Assembly (NCBI GenBank): GCA_001799845.1
Contig: MGUG01000005.1
Span: 1-64,000 of the forward strand
Length of the DNA: 64,000 bases
Direction: 5' to 3'
DNA from: Elusimicrobia bacterium GWC2_64_44
Lineage (GTDB): Bacteria > Elusimicrobiota > Elusimicrobia > Elusimicrobiales > UBA9959
Shown in pieces: positions 17,187 through 24,298 of this stretch. A program made the position numbers and the translations under genes. The notes below the pieces were generated by a model. The model did not search any database. It had not been told where the DNA came from and saw only the letters and a program-made list of their open reading frames with translations. Numbering within the stretch: position 1 is the stretch's first letter; every line of letters starts with the position of its first letter.

Positions 17187-18248
17187 ATGAAAATATCAAC
17201 CGCCGCCTTCTTTTTCATCGCTGCCGTTTCCGCCCCCGCCCTCGCGGCCGGTCAGGCCACCTTCGACCAGAAAAGCGGGGCCGGCAGCCTGACCGAGAGC
17301 GTCAAGGCCGCCAAGTCCGGCGTCCCCGCCGCGTCGCCCGCCGTGAAGGGGCCCGTGGCGCCCGGCCTGTGCATCTTTAGCTCCGCTGCCGGCGGCCCGC
17401 TCTCGGAGGCCGAATTCAGCGCCGTAGCCGGCGGCGCCGACGCGCTCTTCGCCGGAGAGACCCACGACCAGATGAACGACCACCTGGCCCAGCTGGAAGC
17501 TCTCAAGGCGCTGGCCGCGGCCCGCGGCGAGAAAGTGGCGGTAGGCTTCGAGATGCTCAACCTGACCCTGCAGCCCGTCCTCGACGAGTACGCCTCCGGC
17601 GCTATCAGCGAGAGCGAGTTCCTGCTGAAAGCCGACTGGAAGAAAGAGTGGGGTTTCGATTTCAAGCTCTACAAGCCGCTCTTCGACCTGATCCGCGAGA
17701 AGAAACTGAAGGCTCTCGCGCTGAACCTCCCCAAAAAGGTGGTCTCGAAGATAGCCCGCGTCGGGCTGGCCGGGCTTACCCCCGAAGAGCGCCAGTACCT
17801 GCCGGCCAGGGTGGACATCACCAAGAACGAGGCCTACATCAAGTACATGCGGCAGACTTACGAGGGCCACGGCAAGAGCCGCGCCGCCGGGACCTACGCC
17901 AGGTTCCTCAGGGATTACATCCTCGGGGCAGGCACCAGGGCGGGCATGGGCGATTTTACTTTTGAGAACTACCTGGCCGCCATGAGCGCCTGGAACGAGA
18001 CCATGGGCTCGCGCCTGGCGGACTTCCTCAACGCCAATCCCGGCTATGCCGGACTGGCCGTGGCCGGGTCCGGTCACGTGATCTACAACGCCGGCATCCC
18101 GGCTTCAGTGGCCTCCAGGACCTCGGGGCTGCGCCTGGTCTCCTTCTACCCGCAGGAGGCCTCCACCTGCCCGGCCGCCCTGCCCGCCGGCGACGCCGGC
18201 CTGGCCGATTACGTCTGGTACCTGGACCACCGCGAGGCCAAAAAATGA
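17187..18248 (+). CDS. chaN: ChaN-type haem-binding / Tiki-superfamily exported protein
   Basis: 353 residues with a signal peptide (MKISTAAFFFIAAVSAPALA). The ChaN/DUF399 core is visible: FAGETHDQMNDH near residue 90, VGFEMLNLTLQPVLDEY, a Trp-containing helix, WNETM and a C-terminal VAGSGHVIYN. The GETH, FEM and GSGH residues form the predicted metal/active site of the Tiki superfamily. ChaN homologues bind haem and aid iron acquisition in Campylobacter. The gene follows ccsA by 41 bases and overlaps a paralogue by four bases (ATGA). A role in periplasmic haem handling for cytochrome assembly is inference. Confidence 0.82.
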   Translation: MKISTAAFFFIAAVSAPALAAGQATFDQKSGAGSLTESVKAAKSGVPAASPAVKGPVAPGLCIFSSAAGGPLSEAEFSAVAGGADALFAGETHDQMNDHLAQLEALKALAAARGEKVAVGFEMLNLTLQPVLDEYASGAISESEFLLKADWKKEWGFDFKLYKPLFDLIREKKLKALALNLPKKVVSKIARVGLAGLTPEERQYLPARVDITKNEAYIKYMRQTYEGHGKSRAAGTYARFLRDYILGAGTRAGMGDFTFENYLAAMSAWNETMGSRLADFLNANPGYAGLAVAGSGHVIYNAGIPASVASRTSGLRLVSFYPQEASTCPAALPAGDAGLADYVWYLDHREAKK

Positions 18249-19186
18249 AACCGCTGCTGCTCTGCGCGGCCCTGCTGCTGCCCGCCGGCGCCCTGGCCGC
18301 GGACAAGCCCGCCGGGCCTGCCGGAGCCTCCGCCCCCCTCCCCGCCCCGACGACTGGCTTCTGCATTTTCGGCGGCCAGTCCGGGCTCCCCCTGGCCGAC
18401 CCGGCCGCCCTCAGGTCCGTACTGCGCAAGAGCGATATAATTTACGCCGGAGGCAACGACGCCCTCCCGGCCGACCAGCAGGCCAGGCTCGAGCTCCTGA
18501 AGACCCTGCTCAAAGCCCGTCCCTCCAAAATAGCCGTAGGTTTCGACGCACTCGGCATGGAGGCCCAGCCGGCGCTGGACGAATACGCGGCCGGCAGGCT
18601 GAGCGAAGGCGAGTTCCTGAACCGCACCGGCTGGCTTACCAGGTCCGCCGCGGATTTTTCCCTCTACAGGCCCATCTTCGCCCTGATCATCAAGCACCGG
18701 CTCCGGGCGCTCGCGCTCGGCGTGCCCGGCGAAGTCATATTTAAGGTGGAGAGGGAAGGCCTGGCCGCCCTGACCGAAACTGAAAGAAAATTCCTGCCGG
18801 AGCGTGTGGCCGTGAGCACGAACACGAAGTACCTGGACTTGCTCAAGGCCGCGCACGCCCGCCTGGCCGCCTCCGGCGCGCCCCTGGCCTGGAAGAATTA
18901 CCTCGCCTCAGCCGCCGCCTGGAGCGAAGGCGCCGGAGCCAGAGTCGCAGAGTTCGCCGCCGCCAACCCCGGCTGGCCGGTGCTGGTCCTGGCCGGCAAC
19001 GAACGCTTTGTCCATAACGCAGCTCTCCCGGCCTCGGTAAAGAGCCGCACCATACGGCTGCGCCAGTCCTCTTTCTACGTCCAGGACGCGCCCTGCCCCG
19101 CGAAGCTGCCGGCCGGGCACAAGGACCTGGCTAACTATGTCTGGTACCTGGACCATGCCGCCGCTAAAGAACAAACCACTCGTTAA
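18245..19186 (+). CDS. Degenerate ChaN-family paralogue lacking active-site motifs
   Basis: 313 residues with a signal peptide (MKPLLLCAALLLPAGALA). It aligns along its length with the upstream ChaN-like protein: same N-terminal CIF segment, LDEYAxGxxSExEFL, YxPxFxLI and the terminal YVWYLDH. The signature residues are replaced, however: GETH is GGND, FEM is FDA and GSGHV is GNERF. It probably arose by tandem duplication and lost catalysis or metal binding, perhaps keeping a structural or haem-carrier role with its partner. Start at 18245 overlaps the upstream stop. Confidence 0.78.
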   Translation: MKPLLLCAALLLPAGALAADKPAGPAGASAPLPAPTTGFCIFGGQSGLPLADPAALRSVLRKSDIIYAGGNDALPADQQARLELLKTLLKARPSKIAVGFDALGMEAQPALDEYAAGRLSEGEFLNRTGWLTRSAADFSLYRPIFALIIKHRLRALALGVPGEVIFKVEREGLAALTETERKFLPERVAVSTNTKYLDLLKAAHARLAASGAPLAWKNYLASAAAWSEGAGARVAEFAAANPGWPVLVLAGNERFVHNAALPASVKSRTIRLRQSSFYVQDAPCPAKLPAGHKDLANYVWYLDHAAAKEQTTR

Positions 19187-19850
19187 AAGGTTCCGCTCGC
19201 CGGAGAGCATGGCGGACTACGCCGCCGGGCTTTTCGCGCGGCTGCTGCGCCGTAAAAAGACCGGTGCGTTCCTGGCCGCCCTGTCCGGCGGCAGAACGCC
19301 AGCCGCGCTCTTCGGGGCGCTGGCCGGGCTGAAGCTGGACTGGGCCCGCGTCCATTTTTTCATGGCGGACGAAAGGCTGGTGCCGCCGGACTCCCCTTTC
19401 TCCAATTTCGGACAGGCACGGGAGCTGCTGTTCTCGAAGATCCCCATACCCGCGGCCAACCTGCACCCGCCCGGCGTAAGGCAACCGGCCCAGGCCGCCA
19501 AGGCCTACGAAAAAGAAATCACAAAGCTGGCCGGCCCGTCGGGAGCGCTGGACCTGGTCTTCCTCGGCCTCGGTTCGGACGGCCATACGGCCTCCCTTTT
19601 CCCTGGCGCACGGACGCTGAGCGAGAGGAAAAGACTGGTGGTACCGGCCAAAGCCCCGCCGGGAGTCAGGCCCGCGGCCCGGATCACGCTTACCTTCAAA
19701 GCCCTCAACGCCGCCGGCGCAGCCGTGCTGCTGGCGGCCGGCCCGGACAAGAAAGACCTGTTCGCCCGCACGGCCGCCGGGGACAAAGCGCTGCCCGCCG
19801 CCCGGGTGCGCCCGGCCGGCGGCCTGTACCTTCTATTTTCCGAAAAATAG
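19155..19850 (+). CDS. pgl: 6-phosphogluconolactonase
   Basis: 231 residues from the ATG at 19155; another in-frame ATG at 19137 is possible, and both lie inside the end of the previous gene. Diagnostic motifs are LSGGRTP, MADERLVPPDSPFSN and LGSDGHTASLFPG. It hydrolyses 6-phosphoglucono-delta-lactone in the cytoplasm, the second step of the oxidative pentose phosphate pathway. zwf and gnd for steps one and three are 16 kb away on the same strand, so pgl has been separated from them and attached to the ChaN pair by overlap. Confidence 0.92.
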   Translation: MPPLKNKPLVKRFRSPESMADYAAGLFARLLRRKKTGAFLAALSGGRTPAALFGALAGLKLDWARVHFFMADERLVPPDSPFSNFGQARELLFSKIPIPAANLHPPGVRQPAQAAKAYEKEITKLAGPSGALDLVFLGLGSDGHTASLFPGARTLSERKRLVVPAKAPPGVRPAARITLTFKALNAAGAAVLLAAGPDKKDLFARTAAGDKALPAARVRPAGGLYLLFSEK

Positions 19851-19871
19851 CCGCCGCGGCCCGCGGGGGCC

Positions 19872-20555
19872 TTACTGGGCGTGAATGCGCCCGTCCCTTA
19901 TCTCTATCACCCGGTCGGCCGTGCGCGCGAGCTCCAGGTTATGGGTGACCATGATCACGGTTATCCCCCCGTCGGCAAGGGTATGAAGTATCTCCTCTAT
20001 CTCGCCCGCGCGTTTCGAGTCCAGGTTCCCGGTGGGCTCGTCGGCCAGCAGGATCTTCGGCGCGTTTATCAGCGCGCGGGCTATGGCCACCCGCTGCATT
20101 TCTCCGCCCGAGAGTTCGGCCGGGAGATGCGCGGCGCGGTTCTCCAGGCCCAGCTGTTTAAGGAGTTCCTGCGGCGTACGGCCGGCCCCGGCGCCGCGGT
20201 AAAAGACGCCCGGCAGCATGATGTTCTCGAGCACCGTGAGCGTGGGTATAAGGTAGAACTTCTGGAAGATGTAGCCGAAATTCCTGCGCCGTATCCCTGT
20301 CAGCGTACCCTCCGATAACTCAGCTTTGCCTCCGAAGATCTCTTCACCGCCCACCGACAGCGAGCCGGAACTGGGATTGTCCAGGCAGCCGAGGAGGTTG
20401 AGCAGCGTGGTCTTGCCCGAGCCGGAGGGGCCGATGATGGCCGTCAGTTCCCCGGCGCCAGCGTCGAAGCTGACGCCGTCCACGGCGTGCACGTCCTCCG
20501 AGCCCCGGTGGTAGGTCTTTCTCAGGTCTTTGGCGGTAAGTACGGTATCCATCAT
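19872..20555 (-). CDS. ABC transporter ATP-binding protein (LolD/MacB type)
   Basis: 227 residues with Walker A GPSGSGKTT, signature LSGGEMQRVAIARAL, Walker B ILLADEPTG and a switch His (VTHN). It is closest in style to LolD/MacB/FtsE ATPases, which drive mechanotransmission rather than classical import. The start overlaps the permease stop (ATGA). It is the last gene of a five-gene overlapping minus-strand operon. The substrate is unknown. Confidence 0.93.
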   Translation of the reverse strand: MMDTVLTAKDLRKTYHRGSEDVHAVDGVSFDAGAGELTAIIGPSGSGKTTLLNLLGCLDNPSSGSLSVGGEEIFGGKAELSEGTLTGIRRRNFGYIFQKFYLIPTLTVLENIMLPGVFYRGAGAGRTPQELLKQLGLENRAAHLPAELSGGEMQRVAIARALINAPKILLADEPTGNLDSKRAGEIEEILHTLADGGITVIMVTHNLELARTADRVIEIRDGRIHAQ

Positions 20556-21739
20556 TCCCCCTCGTTGCGGATGGCTTCCAGCGGGCGCACGCGGGCCGCG
20601 CGCCAGGCGGGGTACACCCCGCTGAGCAGGCCGCCTACGAAGATCACTCCGAACGCGCCGGCCGCGATGCTGAAGTTAACGGCTATCATGTCCCCGTTGG
20701 GAGTATAGGGCAGGAAGTGCCGCACGGCCGCCTCCGCCGCCCTGGCGGTAGCGAGCGAAAGCAGTATCCCGCCGAACCCGCCGAGGGAACAGAGAATGGC
20801 GGTCTCCATCCAGATCATCCTGAAGATGTCCAGCGGCATGGCGCCCATGCTCTTGAGTATGCCGATCTCGCCGTAGCGCTCGATGACGGACATCAGGATG
20901 GTGTTCACCACGCCGGCCATGGCGATGAGCACGGCGATGAAAGCTATGGCGAAGACTATGACCCTGGCGCTCGAGACCAGGCTCATGATGGTGGTCTTCA
21001 CCTGCGCCATGGAGACCACCTGCACGTCGGGCAGGTCGTAGAGGCGGTTCTCGAAGGCGCCCATGTCGGCGTTCTTGTCCACCTTGATGCCCAGGCCCGT
21101 CAGCTTGCCCTCTTTCTTGAAGATCTTCTGCACGGTGTCGAGCGGCAGGAAGATGGTGCCGTCGTCCTGCGTGCCGGTGCGCTTCAGAACGCCCACCACC
21201 TTAAGCTCGGTCCCCAGGTCGGGGATGAGCAGCGGGTCGCCTACTTCCCTGGCCTCCAGCTCGGCCGCCTCGTAGCCCATCACCGCCTCATAGCCGTCAT
21301 TGGTCTTGAACCAGCCGCCCTGCTTGAACTCCAGGTACGGCTTCATAGCCGGGAAGGTGTGCGTATCTACCCCCAGGTAGGCCGCTATGGCGCCGCTGTC
21401 GCCCTTATTTGGATCGAAGACGCCCTGCATCAGCATGCGGGTCACGGCCTCCACCTCTTTATTGGAGCTCACGGTCTTGACCACGTCCTCTTCCATGTAG
21501 CGCAGGCCGGTGCCGCCTTTCAGCATCAGCGTGGCCGCCTCGTAGGGGCAGCCCTTGGCCGTCAGCAGCACCTGGAAACCCATGTTGTCCACGTCGCGGT
21601 TGAGGCCGCTCTCGTAGCCCCGGTTGAAGCCGAACAGGGTAGCCAGCACCCAGGCCGACAGGGCTATGCCGGAGGCGGTCAGCGCCGTGCGGACCTTCTT
21701 GCGCAGCAGGTTCTTGTAAGCCACCGAGTAGATGTTCAT
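20552..21739 (-). CDS. ABC transporter permease (FtsX/MacB family)
   Basis: 395 residues in the MacB/LolC/FtsX layout: one N-terminal transmembrane helix (about 18-38), a large periplasmic MacB_PCD-like domain, then three C-terminal helices (about 265-385) with the FtsX-like segment IGILKSMGAMPLDIFRM. It pairs with the adjacent ATPase. Such systems extrude or extract lipids, peptides or lipoproteins. Here it sits downstream of secreted and outer-membrane proteins, suggesting a trans-envelope machine. The start overlaps the preceding gene by four bases. Confidence 0.9.
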   Translation of the reverse strand: MNIYSVAYKNLLRKKVRTALTASGIALSAWVLATLFGFNRGYESGLNRDVDNMGFQVLLTAKGCPYEAATLMLKGGTGLRYMEEDVVKTVSSNKEVEAVTRMLMQGVFDPNKGDSGAIAAYLGVDTHTFPAMKPYLEFKQGGWFKTNDGYEAVMGYEAAELEAREVGDPLLIPDLGTELKVVGVLKRTGTQDDGTIFLPLDTVQKIFKKEGKLTGLGIKVDKNADMGAFENRLYDLPDVQVVSMAQVKTTIMSLVSSARVIVFAIAFIAVLIAMAGVVNTILMSVIERYGEIGILKSMGAMPLDIFRMIWMETAILCSLGGFGGILLSLATARAAEAAVRHFLPYTPNGDMIAVNFSIAAGAFGVIFVGGLLSGVYPAWRAARVRPLEAIRNEGE

Positions 21740-22356
21740 TTTTGCTCCCTAGAGAAAAGCAGTTCGTCCATCAGGATCAGGTTCTTCTTCACCGACCTCA
21801 GCACATTGCGGAAATCCTTGTCCGCGGCCGGGGAGGGGCTCTTGAGCCTTGCGGCCGGGCCTTCGCCGGCTACTTTCCCGGCGACGGGATCGTAAGCGGC
21901 GAAGTCCGCCAGCGTCAGCCCCGCGAACTGTTCGCCGAACTCTTTCGAGCGCAGCGCCGCGGCGCCCTTGGAGGTAAGTTTCTGTATATAGAAAGCCCTG
22001 ATCTCCCCGTTCAGCCCCAGGGTGATAAAGGCCTGGATGCCGCCGAACTCCCCCTTCTGGTTCACGCCGTGGATGTAGCCGACTTTTTCCTTTCCTTTAT
22101 AGATGTGGTAAAGGGTGTACGGCACGTCGATGGTTTCATACAGCCCCTTGAACTTGTCGCCCAGCCGCGCCTCGATGCGGGCCAGCAGCGGAGCGCCCCC
22201 GGCCGTCTTGACCGAGAGGTACTGGGTCTTGTAGCCGGTGGAGGCCGGGAAGAGCCGCGCCACGTCCCGGTCCGGGTCGTTGAGGTCGCAGCCGACGGCG
22301 GCGAAGGCCGGCGCGGCGGAGAGCGCGAACAGCGCGAGCAGGATAAGTTTTTTCAT
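21736..22356 (-). CDS. Exported FMN-binding-domain-like protein
   Basis: 206 residues with a signal peptide (MKKLILLALFALSAAPAFA). The middle (YHIYKGKEKVGYIHGVNQKGEFGGIQAFITLGLNGEIRA, about 85-125, described here by its GG-I-x7-GL pattern) resembles the FMN-binding fold of RnfG/NqrC. The usual S(T/S)GAT flavinylation motif is not evident, so covalent FMN is unlikely or differently placed. It sits between a porin-like gene and an ABC permease with ATGA overlaps on both sides. The role is unknown; assignment to the fold is tentative. Confidence 0.5.
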   Translation of the reverse strand: MKKLILLALFALSAAPAFAAVGCDLNDPDRDVARLFPASTGYKTQYLSVKTAGGAPLLARIEARLGDKFKGLYETIDVPYTLYHIYKGKEKVGYIHGVNQKGEFGGIQAFITLGLNGEIRAFYIQKLTSKGAAALRSKEFGEQFAGLTLADFAAYDPVAGKVAGEGPAARLKSPSPAADKDFRNVLRSVKKNLILMDELLFSREQK

Positions 22357-23354
22357 AGTCCGATGTAATAGTACAACTGCGTTATCAGGCGCTTGTCGTC
22401 GCCCAGCTTTTCATATTCGAACATAGTCCTGAAGGCCAGGTCCGCCGTGAGAGAATATACAAGGCCCGTGGACAGGAAATAATCCCGGCCCAGGTCCGAC
22501 CGCGTGCCCACGCCCTGCACTTCCAGCTTGAGGCGGTTCTCCTCCATCAGGTTCACCCCGAAGCGGCCCAGCGCGGCGTAAATGCTTTCGCCGCCCCGCT
22601 GGCCTACCCGCACATCCCCGCGCAGCTCGTACCTGTTCCAGAGGTAGGCGAAGTCGGAGCCTATCACCGAGTAGTCCTTGGGCTGCCGGTCGTTTATATG
22701 GTAGCCGGTTATATCCGGTATCTTGCCTGCGGCCGCGTAGAAGCTGTTATTGTAATTGTCGCGGCCCAGCGCGCCCTCGCAGACGCGCAGCGCGGCCAGG
22801 TAATTGCCGTTAAGGAACAGCGGCATGCCGCTGCCCGACGTCAGAGAGAAGGCCGCGTCGCCCCAGTCGAAGTCCCGGGAGTAGCCGGCGCCCCAGTCCC
22901 GGTCGAACCCGGCGCCGTACATCTGCAGGGTCTGCAGCAGCGCCGCGTGCGTGTCGAAGTAGGACTCCAGCCCCATGGCTATGCGGTTATGGCCGGCCCA
23001 GAAGTAGCCCAGCGGCGTCCTGGCCTTGAAGTAGCCGTTGTATAGCTGCGGCTGCAGCAGCGCGCGCGAGCCCGGGTCCCAAACCAGGCGGCTCTCAATG
23101 GCGAGCGTTCCCCAGTCACCGGACTCCGACGAGAACTTCTGTATGTAATCTATCCCTTCCGAGGTCTTCTGCATCATGTCGTCGCGGCCCGCCGAACGGT
23201 AGATTATGTCCCTGGCTGCGGTGGAGTAGCCTGCCACTGCCTGGGCTTCCAGGTACAGCAGGCGCGAGCCGCCCCCGGCCCGCGCCGGCGCGGCCAGGGC
23301 CAGCGCCGCCAGGGCGGCCAGGGCGCAGGCCCGCGGCCGGCTCAAGCTATACAC
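22353..23354 (-). CDS. Outer-membrane beta-barrel protein
   Basis: 333 residues with a signal peptide (MYSLSRPRACALAALAALALAAPARA) followed by repeated amphipathic strands with aromatic girdle residues (WGTLAIESRLVW, LYNGYFKARTPLGYFWAGH). It ends in a strand-like QLYYYIGL. It resembles general outer-membrane porin-like proteins of about 14-16 strands, with no specific family recognised. It overlaps the upstream YtkA-like gene by 8 bases and the downstream gene by 4, so it belongs to the same transport operon. Confidence 0.7.
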   Translation of the reverse strand: MYSLSRPRACALAALAALALAAPARAGGGSRLLYLEAQAVAGYSTAARDIIYRSAGRDDMMQKTSEGIDYIQKFSSESGDWGTLAIESRLVWDPGSRALLQPQLYNGYFKARTPLGYFWAGHNRIAMGLESYFDTHAALLQTLQMYGAGFDRDWGAGYSRDFDWGDAAFSLTSGSGMPLFLNGNYLAALRVCEGALGRDNYNNSFYAAAGKIPDITGYHINDRQPKDYSVIGSDFAYLWNRYELRGDVRVGQRGGESIYAALGRFGVNLMEENRLKLEVQGVGTRSDLGRDYFLSTGLVYSLTADLAFRTMFEYEKLGDDKRLITQLYYYIGL

Positions 23355-23796
23355 TGTAATCCACCTTCCCGGCCGTCACCTCTTTGCCGTCCTTCATTAG
23401 CCGTATGACCAGCCGCCACTCTCCGGCCATCACCACGTCGACAGGCAGCAGGTAATCGCCTTTCTTGTTGAGCTTAAAGTAGACCTTCCCGGTATCATGG
23501 TAGGGCATGGAAGGCATGCCCGACTCGCCGGTCAGTTCGTAAGAGGTATCCTTTTCTTTGTCCTTATTAAATATCTGCACCTTCACGAAGAGCGCGCCCA
23601 ATTGAGGCTTCTTGTCGAATTTCCAGGTGAACCAGCCCCCGCCGGGCAGCGGGTTCTTTCTGCCCTGGGCGGCCAGCGTCTCCGGTACCATCACTGCGGC
23701 CTCCGGCTTTACGGCTGCGGCCGTCGGCGCCCCTTCGCGGGCCAGTACCGGGGCGGCCAGCGCCGCGGCTATTATTAGGAAGGTTATCTTTTTCAT
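23347..23796 (-). CDS. Exported YtkA/FixH-like small beta-sandwich protein
   Basis: 149 residues from the ATG at 23796, chosen for its GGAGAT ribosome site and signal peptide (MKKITFLIIAAALAAPVLA); the frame is open to 23934 without such features. The mature part resembles YtkA-like domains: a GxFxVKVQIFN strand, a GMPSMPYHDTGK segment and GEWRLVIRL at the end. YtkA-like proteins often accompany metal transport or oxidase assembly. The Met/His in SMPYH could bind copper (inference). It is the first gene of the five-gene ABC operon. Confidence 0.65.
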   Translation of the reverse strand: MKKITFLIIAAALAAPVLAREGAPTAAAVKPEAAVMVPETLAAQGRKNPLPGGGWFTWKFDKKPQLGALFVKVQIFNKDKEKDTSYELTGESGMPSMPYHDTGKVYFKLNKKGDYLLPVDVVMAGEWRLVIRLMKDGKEVTAGKVDYSV

Positions 23797-23924
23797 GTCG
23801 TCATCTCCTGACGCCGCCGGCGGGAGCGGCCCGGGCGCAAAAGCGCGAGGACGCGCGGCCCCGGGCCCGCGGCGAAGTCTTCTTTTTTTAGTATTGAACG
23901 CGGCCCCCCCCGGGCCTTGAAGAA

Positions 23925-23953
23925 ATTTAAACACAATCCCCGCCCGCTGTCAA
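23925..23953 (-). promoter_or_regulatory. Promoter of the ABC/porin operon
   Basis: On the minus strand TTGACA (23953-23948), a 17-bp spacer and TTAAAT (23930-23925). The expected start near 23918 leaves a GC-rich leader of about 120 bases before the ATG at 23796. Confidence 0.7.
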
Positions 23954-24039
23954 CGCGCAAACACCGCAAAGCGGAGAGAAGATAATTCAAAGAGGAATCG
24001 GGCGCTTACGTCCGCGCGGCGGTTATTCTAAACTATAAG

Positions 24040-24130
24040 CACAGAGCAGAACGCAAGATTTTGGGTTAGCTGCGGGCGCATTGTACAGGGGGCTCGTGCC
24101 GGGGGGCACGGGCCCCCGCTCCTTTTCCCC
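24040..24130 (+). ncRNA. Possible small RNA or leader ending in a strong hairpin
   Basis: A -10-like TATAAG at 24034-24039 without a good -35 is followed by about 50 bases and a strong GC hairpin (24088-24117), then CTCCTTTTCC. A short transcript of about 85 bases, or an attenuator for the downstream kinase gene, would fit. I recognise no RNA family. Speculative. Confidence 0.2.
24088..24127 (+). terminator. Strong stem-loop with short T tract
   Basis: Near-perfect 13-bp stem (GGGGGCTCGTGCC / GGCACGGGCCCCC, one mismatch) with a GGGG loop, followed by GCTCCTTTTCC. It lies between divergent genes, upstream of the kinase gene, where no plus-strand gene precedes it. It therefore either ends a small RNA or attenuates the kinase transcript. 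Confidence 0.5.
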
Positions 24131-24298
24131 CCTCCAATTTGCAGTTCACAAAAGGTCTTTTATTTAGTTATAATTCAAGTAATTACTCTTCGTAATTGAC
24201 CGGACGCTCTTGCGGCCGGCCGCGGACAGGGGGGAGTCGGAACATAATTGCGGCAGCGGGCATACGGTGACGGCACCGTCGCCTTTGCTTTTCTTTTT

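Noticed and set aside
24040..24120. c-di-GMP (GEMM) riboswitch upstream of the kinase
   Set aside because: An AACGCAAGA segment was suggestive, but the conserved core sequences and paired helices of GEMM could not be laid out.
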